Source of the DNA: Candidatus Contendibacter sp. | GTDB lineage: Bacteria > Pseudomonadota > Gammaproteobacteria > Competibacterales > Competibacteraceae | DNA length: 61,587 bases | Direction of reading: 5' to 3' | Assembly (NCBI GenBank): GCA_029624765.1 | Contig: JARSSO010000039.1 | Span: forward strand, 1,477 to 63,063 | In this document: positions 17,426 to 26,316 of the stretch, one piece after another | Layout of the letters: the number at the start of each line of letters is the position of its first letter | Position numbering within the stretch: position 1 is the stretch's first letter | The notes under the pieces: generated by a model | What the model was told of the DNA's origin: nothing | Databases searched by the model: none | The model's input: the letters and a program-made list of their open reading frames with translations, nothing else | Made by a program: the position numbers and the translations under genes

Positions 17426-18705
17426 CCACCGCCTTCATTTTCGGCCTGCTCATCGCCCTGATGCTGACCGGGATGCCGATCTCGATCTCGCTCGGGCTCA
17501 CCGTGCTCACCTTCCTGTTCACGATGACCCAGGTGCCGATCGAGAGCGTCGCCCTGAAATTGTTCACCGGCATCGAGAAGTTCGAGATCATGGCGATCCC
17601 GTTCTTCATCCTGGCCGGCAACTTCCTCACCCACGGCGGCGTTGCCCGGCGGATGATTGCTTTCGCCACCGCCTGCGTCGGTCACCTGCACGGTGGGTTG
17701 GGGCTGGCCGGCGTCATGGCCTGCGCCCTGTTCGCCGCCGTATCGGGATCGAGTCCCGCCACCGTGGTCGCCATCGGCTCGATCCTGTTGCCCGCCATGG
17801 TCGCCCAAGGCTTTCCCAAGCGGTTCGGCGCCGGGGTCATCGCCACGTCCGGGGCGCTGGGCATCCTGATTCCACCCTCCATCGTGATGGTGATGTACGC
17901 GGTCGCCACCAACACCTCGGTTGGCCAGTTGTTCATCGCTGGCGTCGTCCCCGGCATCGTGCTCGCCACCATGCTCGGCGCAACCACCTGGTACCGGGCC
18001 TGGAAGAACGACTACCCACGCCTGCAACGGGCCAACCTCCTGACCGTGCTGCGCACGTTCAAGGACAGCATGTGGGGCCTGCTGCTGATCGTGATCGTCA
18101 TCGGCGGCATTTACACCGGCATGTTCACCCCAACCGAAGCGGCGGCGATGAGCGCGGTCTACGCCTTCTTCGTCTCGGTGTTCGTCTACAAGGACATGAC
18201 GCTCAAGCAAGTGCCCAAGGTGCTGCTCGACAGCGCCAACATGAGCGCGATGCTGCTCTACATCATCACCAACGCGATTCTGTTCTCTTTCCTGATGACG
18301 CACGAGAACATCCCGCAGGCGATGGCGCAGTGGATGATCGATCAGAACCTGAGCGTTTGGCTGTTCCTGCTTGGCTGCAACATCCTGCTGCTGCTGGCCG
18401 GAAACGTGATGGAGCCCTCGTCGATCACCCTGATCATGGCGCCGATTCTGTTCCCGATCGCCATCAAACTGGGCATCGATCCAGTGCATTTCGGCATCAT
18501 GCTGGTCGTCAACATGGAAGTCGGCATGTGCCATCCGCCGGTTGGCCTCAACCTCTACGTCGCCAGCGGCATCACCCACATGGGCATCACCGAACTGACG
18601 GTCGCGGTCTGGCCATGGCTGCTGACCATGCTGGTGTTCCTGGTCATTGTGACCTATTGGCCGCCGTTGTCACTCTGGCTGCCGCGACTGCTCGGGATGA
18701 TGTAG
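17422..18705 (+). CDS. dctM: TRAP transporter large membrane subunit DctM
   Basis: The 427-residue polytopic protein has about 11-12 hydrophobic segments. Diagnostic stretches include LMLTGMPISISLGLTVL near the N terminus, FFILAGNFLTHGGVARRMI, AALFAAVSGSSPATVVAIGSIL (as CALFAAVSGSS), GALGILIPPSIVMVMYAV and the C-terminal GMCHPPVGLNLYVASGI. It forms the Na+-driven transport channel with DctQ. The operon ends in a good intrinsic terminator 26 bp downstream. Confidence 0.93.
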   Translation: MTTAFIFGLLIALMLTGMPISISLGLTVLTFLFTMTQVPIESVALKLFTGIEKFEIMAIPFFILAGNFLTHGGVARRMIAFATACVGHLHGGLGLAGVMACALFAAVSGSSPATVVAIGSILLPAMVAQGFPKRFGAGVIATSGALGILIPPSIVMVMYAVATNTSVGQLFIAGVVPGIVLATMLGATTWYRAWKNDYPRLQRANLLTVLRTFKDSMWGLLLIVIVIGGIYTGMFTPTEAAAMSAVYAFFVSVFVYKDMTLKQVPKVLLDSANMSAMLLYIITNAILFSFLMTHENIPQAMAQWMIDQNLSVWLFLLGCNILLLLAGNVMEPSSITLIMAPILFPIAIKLGIDPVHFGIMLVVNMEVGMCHPPVGLNLYVASGITHMGITELTVAVWPWLLTMLVFLVIVTYWPPLSLWLPRLLGMM

Positions 18706-18730
18706 TCTCGGGCGGATCCTGAAAAGAATC

Positions 18731-18755
18731 GGGGCGGTGTTCACCGCCCCTTTTT
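18731..18755 (+). terminator. Rho-independent terminator of dctPQM
   Basis: Stem GGGGCGGT (18731-18738) with ACCGCCCC (18743-18750), 4-nt loop, followed by TTTTT (18751-18755). It also lies just beyond the stop of the convergent gene at 18764. Confidence 0.88.
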
Positions 18756-18763
18756 CATGCCGC

Positions 18764-19366
18764 TCAGCTCCAGTACCGCACCGGACCGCTGTCGATGTGC
18801 ACGAAGTTGGAGCGGGGATAGTACCCCACCCCCCCCGCGCCCAGCGAACGGGCCGCCCGGTAGAGATCCGACACCCGGCCGCCCGGCACGCGAATATCGA
18901 GCGCCATGGCCTGCATGTGATAACTCCGGCGCGCTACCCTGCGGCTGCCCTCGCACAACATCCAGTTGGTGGACGGCGACCGATAGCCGCTGATCACGTT
19001 GACCGGCTGACCCAAGCCCAGTTGCAACTGCAAGGCATAGAGCTGGTCCAGCACGTTGGAATCGAACTGTCGGACCTGGTCGTTGTGATGGTCGCGCAAG
19101 GCCCAACTGATGGTGTTGACGGCCTCGCGGATATAACCGTCGCGTGGTGTCCAGTAAACTTGACGGACACTCTCGCCTGTGTTGGGATTATGGAACAAGA
19201 GGTAGCGTTCGCGCAGAACCGCCGTCCTGGCCAGCCCTGGCGCCAAGGCCAGCACGCCGATGCCGCCAGCCGCCCACTTCAGAAACCCTCGCCGGCTCGG
19301 GTCGAGCCGTTTCTCCTCGTTATTGGGATCGTTCTTGTCCGGTTGCAGCGCTACGTCGGTTCGCAT
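18764..19366 (-). CDS. DUF882/M15 peptidase, MepK (YcbK)-like, Tat-exported
   Basis: The 200-residue protein starts with a twin-arginine signal (SRRGFLKWAAGGIGVLALAP). The mature part is the DUF882/peptidase M15 fold of E. coli MepK/YcbK, a murein endopeptidase. Metal-binding motifs are visible: SGYRSPSTN, then SYHMQAMALDI with His and Asp ligands, and the C-terminal NFVHIDSG with the last His. It likely opens crosslinks in peptidoglycan. It converges on dctM. Confidence 0.88.
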   Translation of the reverse strand: MRTDVALQPDKNDPNNEEKRLDPSRRGFLKWAAGGIGVLALAPGLARTAVLRERYLLFHNPNTGESVRQVYWTPRDGYIREAVNTISWALRDHHNDQVRQFDSNVLDQLYALQLQLGLGQPVNVISGYRSPSTNWMLCEGSRRVARRSYHMQAMALDIRVPGGRVSDLYRAARSLGAGGVGYYPRSNFVHIDSGPVRYWS

Positions 19367-19716
19367 GTTCTGGATATCCTCCCCCCAGTCATCTGAGTTT
19401 ATTAAACTCTAGCCAAACCGAGTTTCTTAAATCAAGAATCAGTTGTACCAATACCCTTTTGCCATTTAGCAACAGAAACGCCACTGCATTTTCTTGTCCA
19501 ACTGGATTCGTTATCCCTATTGCAACAGAATATTGATATTCATCAAAAAAGGACAAAATCAGTCTCTCTTGTCGAAATCCATTGATTAAATAATACTTAA
19601 TATGAGGCCGCCTTTATTTCAAGCCACTTTATTATTAAAAAAATAATGAATTTTATCTCCTATACAACAAATTATTAAGATGGCAAATTAACAACGACTG
19701 TTTTAGTAAGATATTT
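19367..19716. other. AT-rich intergenic gap upstream of ybaK
   Basis: About 350 bp with no gene. From roughly 19410 to 19716 the sequence is far richer in A and T than the window average, with runs such as AAAAAATAATG. It probably holds the promoters for ybaK and the divergent mepK-like gene; I cannot assign a specific -35/-10 pair with confidence. Confidence 0.5.
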
Positions 19717-20205
19717 ATGAGCAAAGAAAAATTTCCAGTTACGCCCGCAATTCGCCTGTTGCGAAAAAACAACGTCGTCTTTACCGGCCATCTTTACCCC
19801 TACGAAGAGCACGGCGGGACCGCGTACAGCGCCCGCTGTCTGGGGGTGGACGAACACGCGATCATCAAAACTCTTGTGATGGAGGACGACCGCAAACAGC
19901 CCCTGATCGTGCTGATGCACGGCGACCGCAAGGTTTCCACCAAGGAGTTGGCGCGGCTACGGGGAGCCAAGACCGTCGTTCCCTGCGACCCCGCCGTCGC
20001 CAACAAGCACAGCGGCTATCTGGTTGGCGGCACCTCGCCGTTCGGCGTCCGCAAACCCATGCCGATCTACCTGGAAACCAGTATCCTCGATCTGCCGCGG
20101 GTCTATCTCAACGGCGGCAAACGCGGTTTTCTGGTCGGCCTGGCGCCGACCGATGTCCAGCGCCTCCTGCAACCGACGCTGGTTCGGGTCGCCGTCGAGG
20201 AATAA
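19717..20205 (+). CDS. ybaK: Cys-tRNA(Pro)/Cys-tRNA deacylase YbaK/EbsC
   Basis: The 162-residue YbaK-family protein hydrolyses Cys mis-attached to tRNA(Pro). Key features are the Lys of AIIKTLVME, the KVSTKELARLRG segment and the substrate loop YLVGGTSPFGVRKPMP. Length is normal for the family. It is followed after only 3 bp by rlmKL, so the two are probably co-transcribed. Confidence 0.92.
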   Translation: MSKEKFPVTPAIRLLRKNNVVFTGHLYPYEEHGGTAYSARCLGVDEHAIIKTLVMEDDRKQPLIVLMHGDRKVSTKELARLRGAKTVVPCDPAVANKHSGYLVGGTSPFGVRKPMPIYLETSILDLPRVYLNGGKRGFLVGLAPTDVQRLLQPTLVRVAVEE

Positions 20206-20208
20206 CCG

Positions 20209-22365
20209 ATGCCCGAACACAACTTCATCGCCACCGCGCCGGCCGGGGTGGAACCGCTGCTGGCGGCGGAACTGGCCGAACTGGGCGCGGCGACGCCTCG
20301 CCCCGCGCGCGGCGGCGTCGCGTTCCAGGGTCCACTGGAACTGGCCTATCGCGCCTGCCTGTGGTCGCGCACCGCCAGCCGGGTGCTGCTACCGCTGGCC
20401 GAATTTCCCGCCACCGAGGCGGATGCCCTGTACGCCGGCATCCACGACCTGCCCTGGGAAGAGCACCTGGCCCCGGATGGGACCTTGAGCGTCGAATTCA
20501 GCGGCGGTGGTCCCGGCGTCGACCACGGCCACTATGGCGCGCAGCGGATCAAGGACGCCATCGTGGACCGGTTCCGGGCGGGCTGCGGCCAGCGGCCGAG
20601 CGTGGATGCGCGCCAGCCGGATCTGCGGATTCACGCCCGCTGGCGCGATGGTCAGGTCACGGTCAATCTCGACTTGTCCGGCGACAGTCTGCACCGGCGC
20701 GGCTACCGGGCCGCGACCGTGACCGCGCCGCTCAAGGAGACGCTGGCCGCCGCTCTGTTGCTGAAAGCGGGCTGGCCGGCCATCGCCGCCGTCGGCGGTC
20801 CCCTGCTCGACCCGCTGTGCGGCTCCGGCACGCTGGCGATCGAAGCGGCCTGGATCGCCGGCGACCACGCGCCGGGACTGTTGCGTGAACACTGGGGCTT
20901 CAGCGGCTGGCTGGGCCACGTCCCGGCGTTGTGGAACCGGCTGCTGGCCGAAGCGCGGGAACGGCGCGACGCGGGCCGGACGCGCATCCCGCCGATCCGG
21001 GCCAGCGACCGCGATCCCAAGGCGGTGCGCGCGGCGTCGATCAACGCGGGCCGGGCCGGCGTGGCCGACCGGATGCGGATCGAATGCCGCGACTGGACTG
21101 GCGTGGAGCCGCCTCCCGGCCCACCGGGACTGCTCATCGCCAACCCACCCTACGGCGAACGGCTGGGCGATCAGGACGAACTGGGCGCGTTGTACGCCCA
21201 ACTGGGCGACCGGCTGAAAGCCCGGTTCGTCGGCTGGCGGGCGGCGCTGTTCACCGGCAATCCCGAGCTTGGCAAGCGCATGGGACTGTGCGCCGTTAAA
21301 ACCAACGTCTTTCACAACGGCCCGTTGGAGTGCCGGCTGCTGCAATTCCAGGTCGAGCCGGACTTTTTCGTGGACCGGGATGCGTCCGACCAGCGCGCCC
21401 GCGCCGCCGCGCTGGCGCGGGTCGTGGCCACCGGCGCCGAGGATTTCGTCAACCGCCTGCGCAAGAACCTGCGCCATCTGGAGCGCTGGGCGGCGCGGGA
21501 AGACATTACCTGCTATCGCCTCTACGACGCCGATCTGCCGGAGTACGCGGTAGCGGTGGATCGCTACGCCCAATGGCTGCACGTCCAGGAATACGCCCCG
21601 CCGCCCAGCGTGGACCCCGCCAGGGCGCGCGAGCGGCTGGAGCGGGTGATGGCGGCACTGCCGGCGGTGCTGGAGATTGCACCCGACCGGATTTTCCTCA
21701 AGGTGCGCCAGCGGCAGAAAGGCGCCAGCCAGTACCGGAAGCACGCCGAACAAGGCCGATTTCACGAAGTCCGCGAGGGACCGGCCCGGCTGCTGGTCAA
21801 TTTCACCGATTACCTCGACACCGGCCTGTTTCTCGACCACCGCCTCACCCGGCGATGGCTACGGGAGCAGGCGAACGGGCGGCGCTTCCTCAACCTGTTC
21901 GGCTACACCGGCACCGCCACCGTCCACGCCGCGCTGGGCGGCGCCGCCCACACCACCACGGTGGACTGGTCGGCGACCTATCTGGACTGGGCGCGACGCA
22001 ACCTGGATCTGAACGGTTTCCACGGTCCCCGGCACGAACTGATCCGGGCCGACTGCCGACAATGGCTGATCTGGACACGGGATCGTTACGACCTGATCTT
22101 TCTTGACCCGCCGACCTTCTCCAACTCCAAACGGCTGGAGGTCACCTTCGACGTGCAGCGGGATCATGTCGAACTGATTCGCCAGACGGCGCGACTGCTC
22201 GCGCCGGACGGCGCGCTGATCTTCTCCACCAACGCCCGCAAGTTTCGTCTGGACACGGCCGCGCTGACCGATCTGCGCATCGAGGATTGGAGCCGGCGCA
22301 CCTTGCCGCTCGACTTCGCCCGCGACCCTAAAATTCACCAATGTTGGCGTCTCGCGCGGCCATAA
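20209..22365 (+). CDS. rlmL: Bifunctional 23S rRNA methyltransferase RlmKL
   Basis: The 718-residue protein is the gammaproteobacterial fusion that makes m2G2445 (RlmL half) and m7G2069 (RlmK half) in 23S rRNA. The N-terminal part has a THUMP region, then DPLCGSGTLAIEAAWIA and the catalytic NPPYGERLG near residue 312. The second half has a PUA-like linker, the SAM-binding FLNLFGYTGTATVHAAL and the DPPTFSNSKR motif near residue 632. Full length is typical. This fusion is a good marker of Gammaproteobacteria. Confidence 0.95.
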   Translation: MPEHNFIATAPAGVEPLLAAELAELGAATPRPARGGVAFQGPLELAYRACLWSRTASRVLLPLAEFPATEADALYAGIHDLPWEEHLAPDGTLSVEFSGGGPGVDHGHYGAQRIKDAIVDRFRAGCGQRPSVDARQPDLRIHARWRDGQVTVNLDLSGDSLHRRGYRAATVTAPLKETLAAALLLKAGWPAIAAVGGPLLDPLCGSGTLAIEAAWIAGDHAPGLLREHWGFSGWLGHVPALWNRLLAEARERRDAGRTRIPPIRASDRDPKAVRAASINAGRAGVADRMRIECRDWTGVEPPPGPPGLLIANPPYGERLGDQDELGALYAQLGDRLKARFVGWRAALFTGNPELGKRMGLCAVKTNVFHNGPLECRLLQFQVEPDFFVDRDASDQRARAAALARVVATGAEDFVNRLRKNLRHLERWAAREDITCYRLYDADLPEYAVAVDRYAQWLHVQEYAPPPSVDPARARERLERVMAALPAVLEIAPDRIFLKVRQRQKGASQYRKHAEQGRFHEVREGPARLLVNFTDYLDTGLFLDHRLTRRWLREQANGRRFLNLFGYTGTATVHAALGGAAHTTTVDWSATYLDWARRNLDLNGFHGPRHELIRADCRQWLIWTRDRYDLIFLDPPTFSNSKRLEVTFDVQRDHVELIRQTARLLAPDGALIFSTNARKFRLDTAALTDLRIEDWSRRTLPLDFARDPKIHQCWRLARP

Positions 22366-22442
22366 GGAGTACAATAACGGCGTGAACTGTGTGGAATGTG
22401 TTGCCCGACCGCGCCCCCTATCCATGGCGCAGGAGGATCCGC

Positions 22443-24149
22443 ATGAACGCCCCGATGTTCGACGCCTCCACTGTTTCCCCGTTGCCCGGATCGCTGCTCG
22501 ACCCGTTCGACATCGTCGGCTCCAGCCTGGCGGTGCAACAAGCCTGGCTCCGCCAGCCCGAACGGCTGGCCGCCAGTCTGCAGGGGCTGGCCCTGGACGC
22601 GCACCGGGTTCACCATCACTTCGCCCGAGCCAGCCTCGGTGCTCCCGGCGAGCCCGTGGTATCCGCCGTCATCCACGACCAGCGCTTTCAAGACCAGACC
22701 TGGATCGATCATCCCGGCTTCGCCTATCTCAAGGAAATCTACCTGCTCTATGGCCGCTGGCTGGAAGACGCCATTCACGCCACCGAGGGCATCGCTCCGG
22801 CCCGCCGCCAGCGAGCGGCCTTCTGGGTTCGACAATGGCTGGACGCCATCGCCCCCTCCAACTTCTTCTGGACCAACCCCGAGGCGTTGCGACGCGCCAT
22901 CGCCAGCCATGGCTACAGCGTGCTCTGGGGTCTGCAAAACTGGCTGCGCGACCTGGCCGCCCACGATGTGCGGATGGTCGAACCCGATGCGTTCCAGGTC
23001 GGCCGCGACCTGGCCGCCACACCTGGTCGCGTGGTGCTGCGCAACGCGCTGCTGGAACTGATCCAGTTCGCGCCGACCACCGACCGGGTCCGCGCCGTAC
23101 CGGTCGTGCTGGTCGCGCCCTGGATCAACAAGTACTACATCATGGACCTGAGTCCCGACAACAGCCTGGTCCGTTATCTGGTCGACCGGGGTTTCACCGT
23201 GTTCGTCACCAGTTGGAAGAACCCAGGTCCCGACGCTTGGGCCACCACCCTGGACGATTATCTGCTGCGGGGCCTGCGACCGGCACTGGACGCGGCCCGC
23301 GCCATCTGCGGCGTTCCCCAGGTTCATGCCACCGGTTACTGCCTGGGCGGCACCGCCCTGGCGATGCTGCTGGCCTGGTTGAACGCCGACCCCGCCGACC
23401 GCGCCGCCGATCCCGTCGCGCACTGGACCACGTTCACCACCCTGGTGGATTTCAGCGATCCCGGCGAGATCGGCGCGTTCCTGAGCGAATCCAGCTTCGA
23501 CTTTCTCAAGCAACGGATGAACGCCGCCGGCTACCTGGACGGCGCCGACATGGCCACCGCCTTCCGCCTGCTGCGCCCCAACAACCTGATCTGGCACTAC
23601 GTGATGCACAGCTACCTGTACGGCGAGGAACTGCCGCCCAGCGACGTGCTGTTCTGGAACTGCGACACCACCCGAATGCCGGCGGCGATGCACGAGTTCT
23701 ATCTGCGGGAACTTTATCTGAACAACCGGCTGGTTCAGGACGATTTGGAGATCGGCGGGCGCCGGCTGAACCTCGGCGCGATCCGGCAGCCGCTGTACGC
23801 GGTCGGAGCGGAGCAGGATCATATCGCGCCCTGGAAACAGACTTTCCAACTGTGCGGCCTGACCGGCGGACCAGCGCGTTACGTGCTGGCCACGTCCGGT
23901 CACATTCTCGGCATCATCAATCCCCCGGTCACGCCACCCAAGCGGCGCTACTGGGTCGGCGACGCCACTGGCCAGCGCGACGCCGAGGCATGGCGGAAGA
24001 CAACCGAAAAAACCTCCGGCTCCTGGTGGGAGGACTGGACGCGCTGGCTGGACGAACGTTGCGGTCCCCTGGGATCGCCACCGCCGTTCGGCAATGCCGA
24101 CCATCCGCCCCTGGAAGCAGCGCCGGGGCGGTATGTCCTGGAAAAATGA
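22443..24149 (+). CDS. phaC: Class I poly(3-hydroxyalkanoate) synthase PhaC
   Basis: The 568-residue protein polymerises (R)-3-hydroxyacyl-CoA into storage polyester. The lipase-like box GYCLGG carries the catalytic Cys C300; the Asp is D459 in AEQDHIAPW and the His H487 in TSGHILGIINPP. The substrate-entry segment PTTDRVRAVPVVLVAPWINKYYI-like sequence lies before the box. The start at 22443 follows AGGAGG at good distance; an upstream ATG at 22389 has none. No phaA, phaB or phasin gene is next to it. With propionyl-CoA metabolism nearby, copolymers with hydroxyvalerate are plausible. Confidence 0.93.
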   Translation: MNAPMFDASTVSPLPGSLLDPFDIVGSSLAVQQAWLRQPERLAASLQGLALDAHRVHHHFARASLGAPGEPVVSAVIHDQRFQDQTWIDHPGFAYLKEIYLLYGRWLEDAIHATEGIAPARRQRAAFWVRQWLDAIAPSNFFWTNPEALRRAIASHGYSVLWGLQNWLRDLAAHDVRMVEPDAFQVGRDLAATPGRVVLRNALLELIQFAPTTDRVRAVPVVLVAPWINKYYIMDLSPDNSLVRYLVDRGFTVFVTSWKNPGPDAWATTLDDYLLRGLRPALDAARAICGVPQVHATGYCLGGTALAMLLAWLNADPADRAADPVAHWTTFTTLVDFSDPGEIGAFLSESSFDFLKQRMNAAGYLDGADMATAFRLLRPNNLIWHYVMHSYLYGEELPPSDVLFWNCDTTRMPAAMHEFYLRELYLNNRLVQDDLEIGGRRLNLGAIRQPLYAVGAEQDHIAPWKQTFQLCGLTGGPARYVLATSGHILGIINPPVTPPKRRYWVGDATGQRDAEAWRKTTEKTSGSWWEDWTRWLDERCGPLGSPPPFGNADHPPLEAAPGRYVLEK

Positions 24150-24186
24150 AGGGAAAAGCAATCGGGAAATTTCGATTCCCTGGTCT

Positions 24187-24744
24187 TTAGCCTTTGGCCC
24201 GATTCGGGTTGCGCCACGCCACCTCCACCCCGCCATCGTCGCGGGCCAGGATCCGGCACAGCACGAACAACAAATCCGACAGCCGGTTCAGATAGATCCG
24301 CGCTGAATCGCCGATCTCCTCCTCGCGCGCCAGCGACACCACCCGCCGCTCGGCGCGTCGGCAGATGGCCCGCGCCATGTGGCAATCCGCCGCCGCCCGC
24401 CCGCCGCCCGGCAGGATGAATTCCTTGAGCGGCGGCAACTGGGCGTTGAATTCGTTCAGCACGGTTTCCAACCGCGTCACGTCTTCCTCGCGCACGGCCT
24501 GGTAACCGGGAATGCTCAGTTCCCCGCCCAGATCGAACAGCTTGTGCTGCGCCTCTTGCAGACAGCCGCGAATCTCCTCCCGCAGGTCGTGCGCCAACAC
24601 CCGACCGATGGCGCAATTCAGCTCGTCCACCGCGCCGATGGCCTCGATGCGCGGGCAATCCTTGGCGACCCGCTCGCCATTGCCCAGCCCGGTCGTGCCG
24701 CCGTCGCCAGTGCGGGTGTAGATCTTGGAAAGTCGGTTACCCAT
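24187..24744 (-). CDS. Cob(I)alamin adenosyltransferase, PduO type
   Basis: The 185-residue protein transfers the adenosyl group from ATP to cob(I)alamin, making coenzyme B12. Typical motifs are KIYTRTGDGGTTGL at the N terminus (ATP binding), VDELNCAIGR, and the C-terminal RRAERRVVSLAREEEIGDSA followed by YLNRLSDLLF. The start at 24744 is preferred over 24750 because GGAGG then lies 7 nt upstream. The product would serve methylmalonyl-CoA mutase in propionyl-CoA metabolism; that mutase is not in the window. It converges on phaC. Confidence 0.92.
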   Translation of the reverse strand: MGNRLSKIYTRTGDGGTTGLGNGERVAKDCPRIEAIGAVDELNCAIGRVLAHDLREEIRGCLQEAQHKLFDLGGELSIPGYQAVREEDVTRLETVLNEFNAQLPPLKEFILPGGGRAAADCHMARAICRRAERRVVSLAREEEIGDSARIYLNRLSDLLFVLCRILARDDGGVEVAWRNPNRAKG

Positions 24745-24909
24745 CGTCATTCCTCCGAATCGGCCTCAGTCATGTCGATCACCGGCGAACCCGACGAACG
24801 GAGCAACGCTCCGCGCGCCAGCGCCGCGCCGATCATACCTTACCCGCGTCGTCCTCCGCGCGCCGCGCGCCGCGGCGCATCCCTCGTTCGTGGCTCCCGG
24901 CCAGGCACC

Positions 24910-25300
24910 GCTTACAATCAATTTATAAAAAAATTTATATTTCAAAAGCTTGTTAAAATAAATCAATTTGTTATCAATCATCAAACATACTCTCATAACC
25001 CATTGAATCTAATATATTATTCATTTATAACGTCATTCTTTTTCGCAACAACCTTTCGCTTTCCTTTGCGACCGCTTCTTGCCCGAGAATCGATATCATT
25101 TAAAAATTTCAAAAAATTTTTAAGATTTTGTTTTAAAACAAAATTCAAATTTTTTATCAAAAAAACAAATTTTTTAATAAGTTGTTGTTTTATATCAAAA
25201 AAATAAAAAATGATCGTTGATCAGAAAATTTTTTCAAGGCCAACAAAAGGTATTCATTTGCCAATTAGATACTTGCAAAATGTTTTTCCATCATGTTTTC
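24910..25300. other. Extremely AT-rich spacer of about 390 bp
   Basis: Within a GC-rich chromosome this block is dominated by A/T tracts, with repeated short words such as CAAATTTTTT (twice) and ATCAAAAAAA (twice). No frame reads like protein and no DnaA box matching the consensus was found. Phased A/T tracts suggest intrinsic bending or binding of nucleoid proteins. It lies between the divergently read pduO-type gene and the transglycosylase leader. Confidence 0.6.
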
Positions 25301-25339
25301 ATACCGCCGTGTTGCTGTATTGCAATATGTTCCTGCCAT

Positions 25340-25539
25340 AGGCCAGTCACGTTGTAAATACTGCCCTGGGAACGTCAGGCGACACCGGAAGCCAAGCTCG
25401 GCAGGCTTTGGCCCGGAGTTGCTTAGGTCGGATTCGCGGGGATCGAGACCATCCGATCCGGGTTGGGAAACCCCTCGCCGATGCGGGATACGAGTCCATC
25501 GAGCACTATCAGTTCGTACTGATCAACGATGGAGGTCTC
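25340..25539 (+). promoter_or_regulatory. Long GC-rich leader of the transglycosylase gene, possibly a structured regulatory RNA
   Basis: Directly after the AT-rich block the sequence becomes GC-rich again but does not read as a protein. Several local pairings are visible: GCCAAGC with GCTTTGGC inside CCGG arms (about 25389-25422), GGGATC with GATCC-type pairing around 25438-25460, and GGGTT/AACCC just after. The order AT-rich promoter zone, folded leader, GGAGG and ATG is what a riboswitch or attenuator would look like. It does not match the c-di-GMP, c-di-AMP, cobalamin, glycine or SAM riboswitch signatures I know. Confidence 0.35.
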
Positions 25540-26214
25540 ATGGAATTCACGGAATGCCTCAAGGACAGGCTCACTCTGACCTTTAAGTCAGGTCTGTTGG
25601 GCGCGGTCATGCTGATGCCAACCACGGTTCTGGCTCAATCGCTGGAAACGGCCCATGGCCAGGAAGCCGCAAGCATCGCCAATACCGTGACGGTGGCCAC
25701 GATCGCCACCGAGCAACGCGGGGTAACCCTCATCCCCGCCGATACCGCCAGCGCCGCCGCTTTGGCCCAGCAGCGCAAAGTCACCCGCCTCAGCGGGCAC
25801 ATCCAAACCCGGTATAGGGTTCCCGAACACAAAGCGCGGCAAATCGTCGCCGAAGCAATCCGTAGCGGCGAAATTCACCAAGTGGATCCAGAACTGATCC
25901 TCGCCATCATCGCCGTCGAATCCACGTTCAAGGAGCGAGCCGTCAGCCGCGTCGGCGCCCGCGGCCTGATGCAGGTCATGCCCGGCTCCCATTCCCGTAA
26001 AATCCGTGATATCGGCGGCAGCCACGCTCTGTTCGATCCCGCCAAGAACATCCACACCGGCTCCCGGATTCTGGCCAGCTACCTCGACGATCACTCCGGC
26101 AACCTGCGCCGGGCGTTGCTCAACTACAACGGCAGTCTGGGAACGCGTTCGTCCTTCCCGGACAAAGTCATGCGGATTTACCGCGATTTGCGGCGGGCCA
26201 CGGTCGAGGGCTAA
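25540..26214 (+). CDS. Lytic transglycosylase (SLT domain) with signal peptide
   Basis: The 224-residue protein has an N-terminal signal (SGLLGAVMLMPTTVLAQ), a linker of about 60 residues, and a C-terminal soluble lytic transglycosylase domain. The catalytic Glu is E127 in AIIAVESTFKERAVS, followed by GARGLMQVMPGS and the NIHTGSRILASYL and LNYNGSLG segments of the lysozyme-like fold. It cleaves the glycan chain of peptidoglycan to anhydromuropeptides. The start at 25540 has GGAGG just upstream; a longer frame to 25408 would use a TTG and read through the folded leader, so it is rejected. Confidence 0.88.
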   Translation: MEFTECLKDRLTLTFKSGLLGAVMLMPTTVLAQSLETAHGQEAASIANTVTVATIATEQRGVTLIPADTASAAALAQQRKVTRLSGHIQTRYRVPEHKARQIVAEAIRSGEIHQVDPELILAIIAVESTFKERAVSRVGARGLMQVMPGSHSRKIRDIGGSHALFDPAKNIHTGSRILASYLDDHSGNLRRALLNYNGSLGTRSSFPDKVMRIYRDLRRATVEG

Positions 26215-26221
26215 TTCTTAT

Positions 26222-26262
26222 CGCCCCAACTCGCGCTGGCTGCGGGCGAGGGTTGGGGCCGC
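26222..26262. repeat. GCCCCAAC...GTTGGGGC palindrome downstream of the transglycosylase
   Basis: Arms beginning GCCCCAACTCGC and ending GCGAGGGTTGGGGC pair imperfectly around a short loop. No T-tract follows. It resembles the other dispersed palindromes of this window and may mark the 3' end of the transglycosylase transcript. Confidence 0.6.
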
Positions 26263-26316
26263 GATTCGGACAACGGTTCTTCATCACGGATTTCCATCAT
26301 TCATAATAAAATATGA

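Noticed and set aside
25340..25539. Known riboswitch (c-di-GMP, c-di-AMP, cobalamin, glycine, SAM) or small SRP RNA in the transglycosylase leader
   Set aside because: Short words such as GGGAA or CCGGAAG occur, but the conserved cores and their order are absent; kept only as an unclassified leader.
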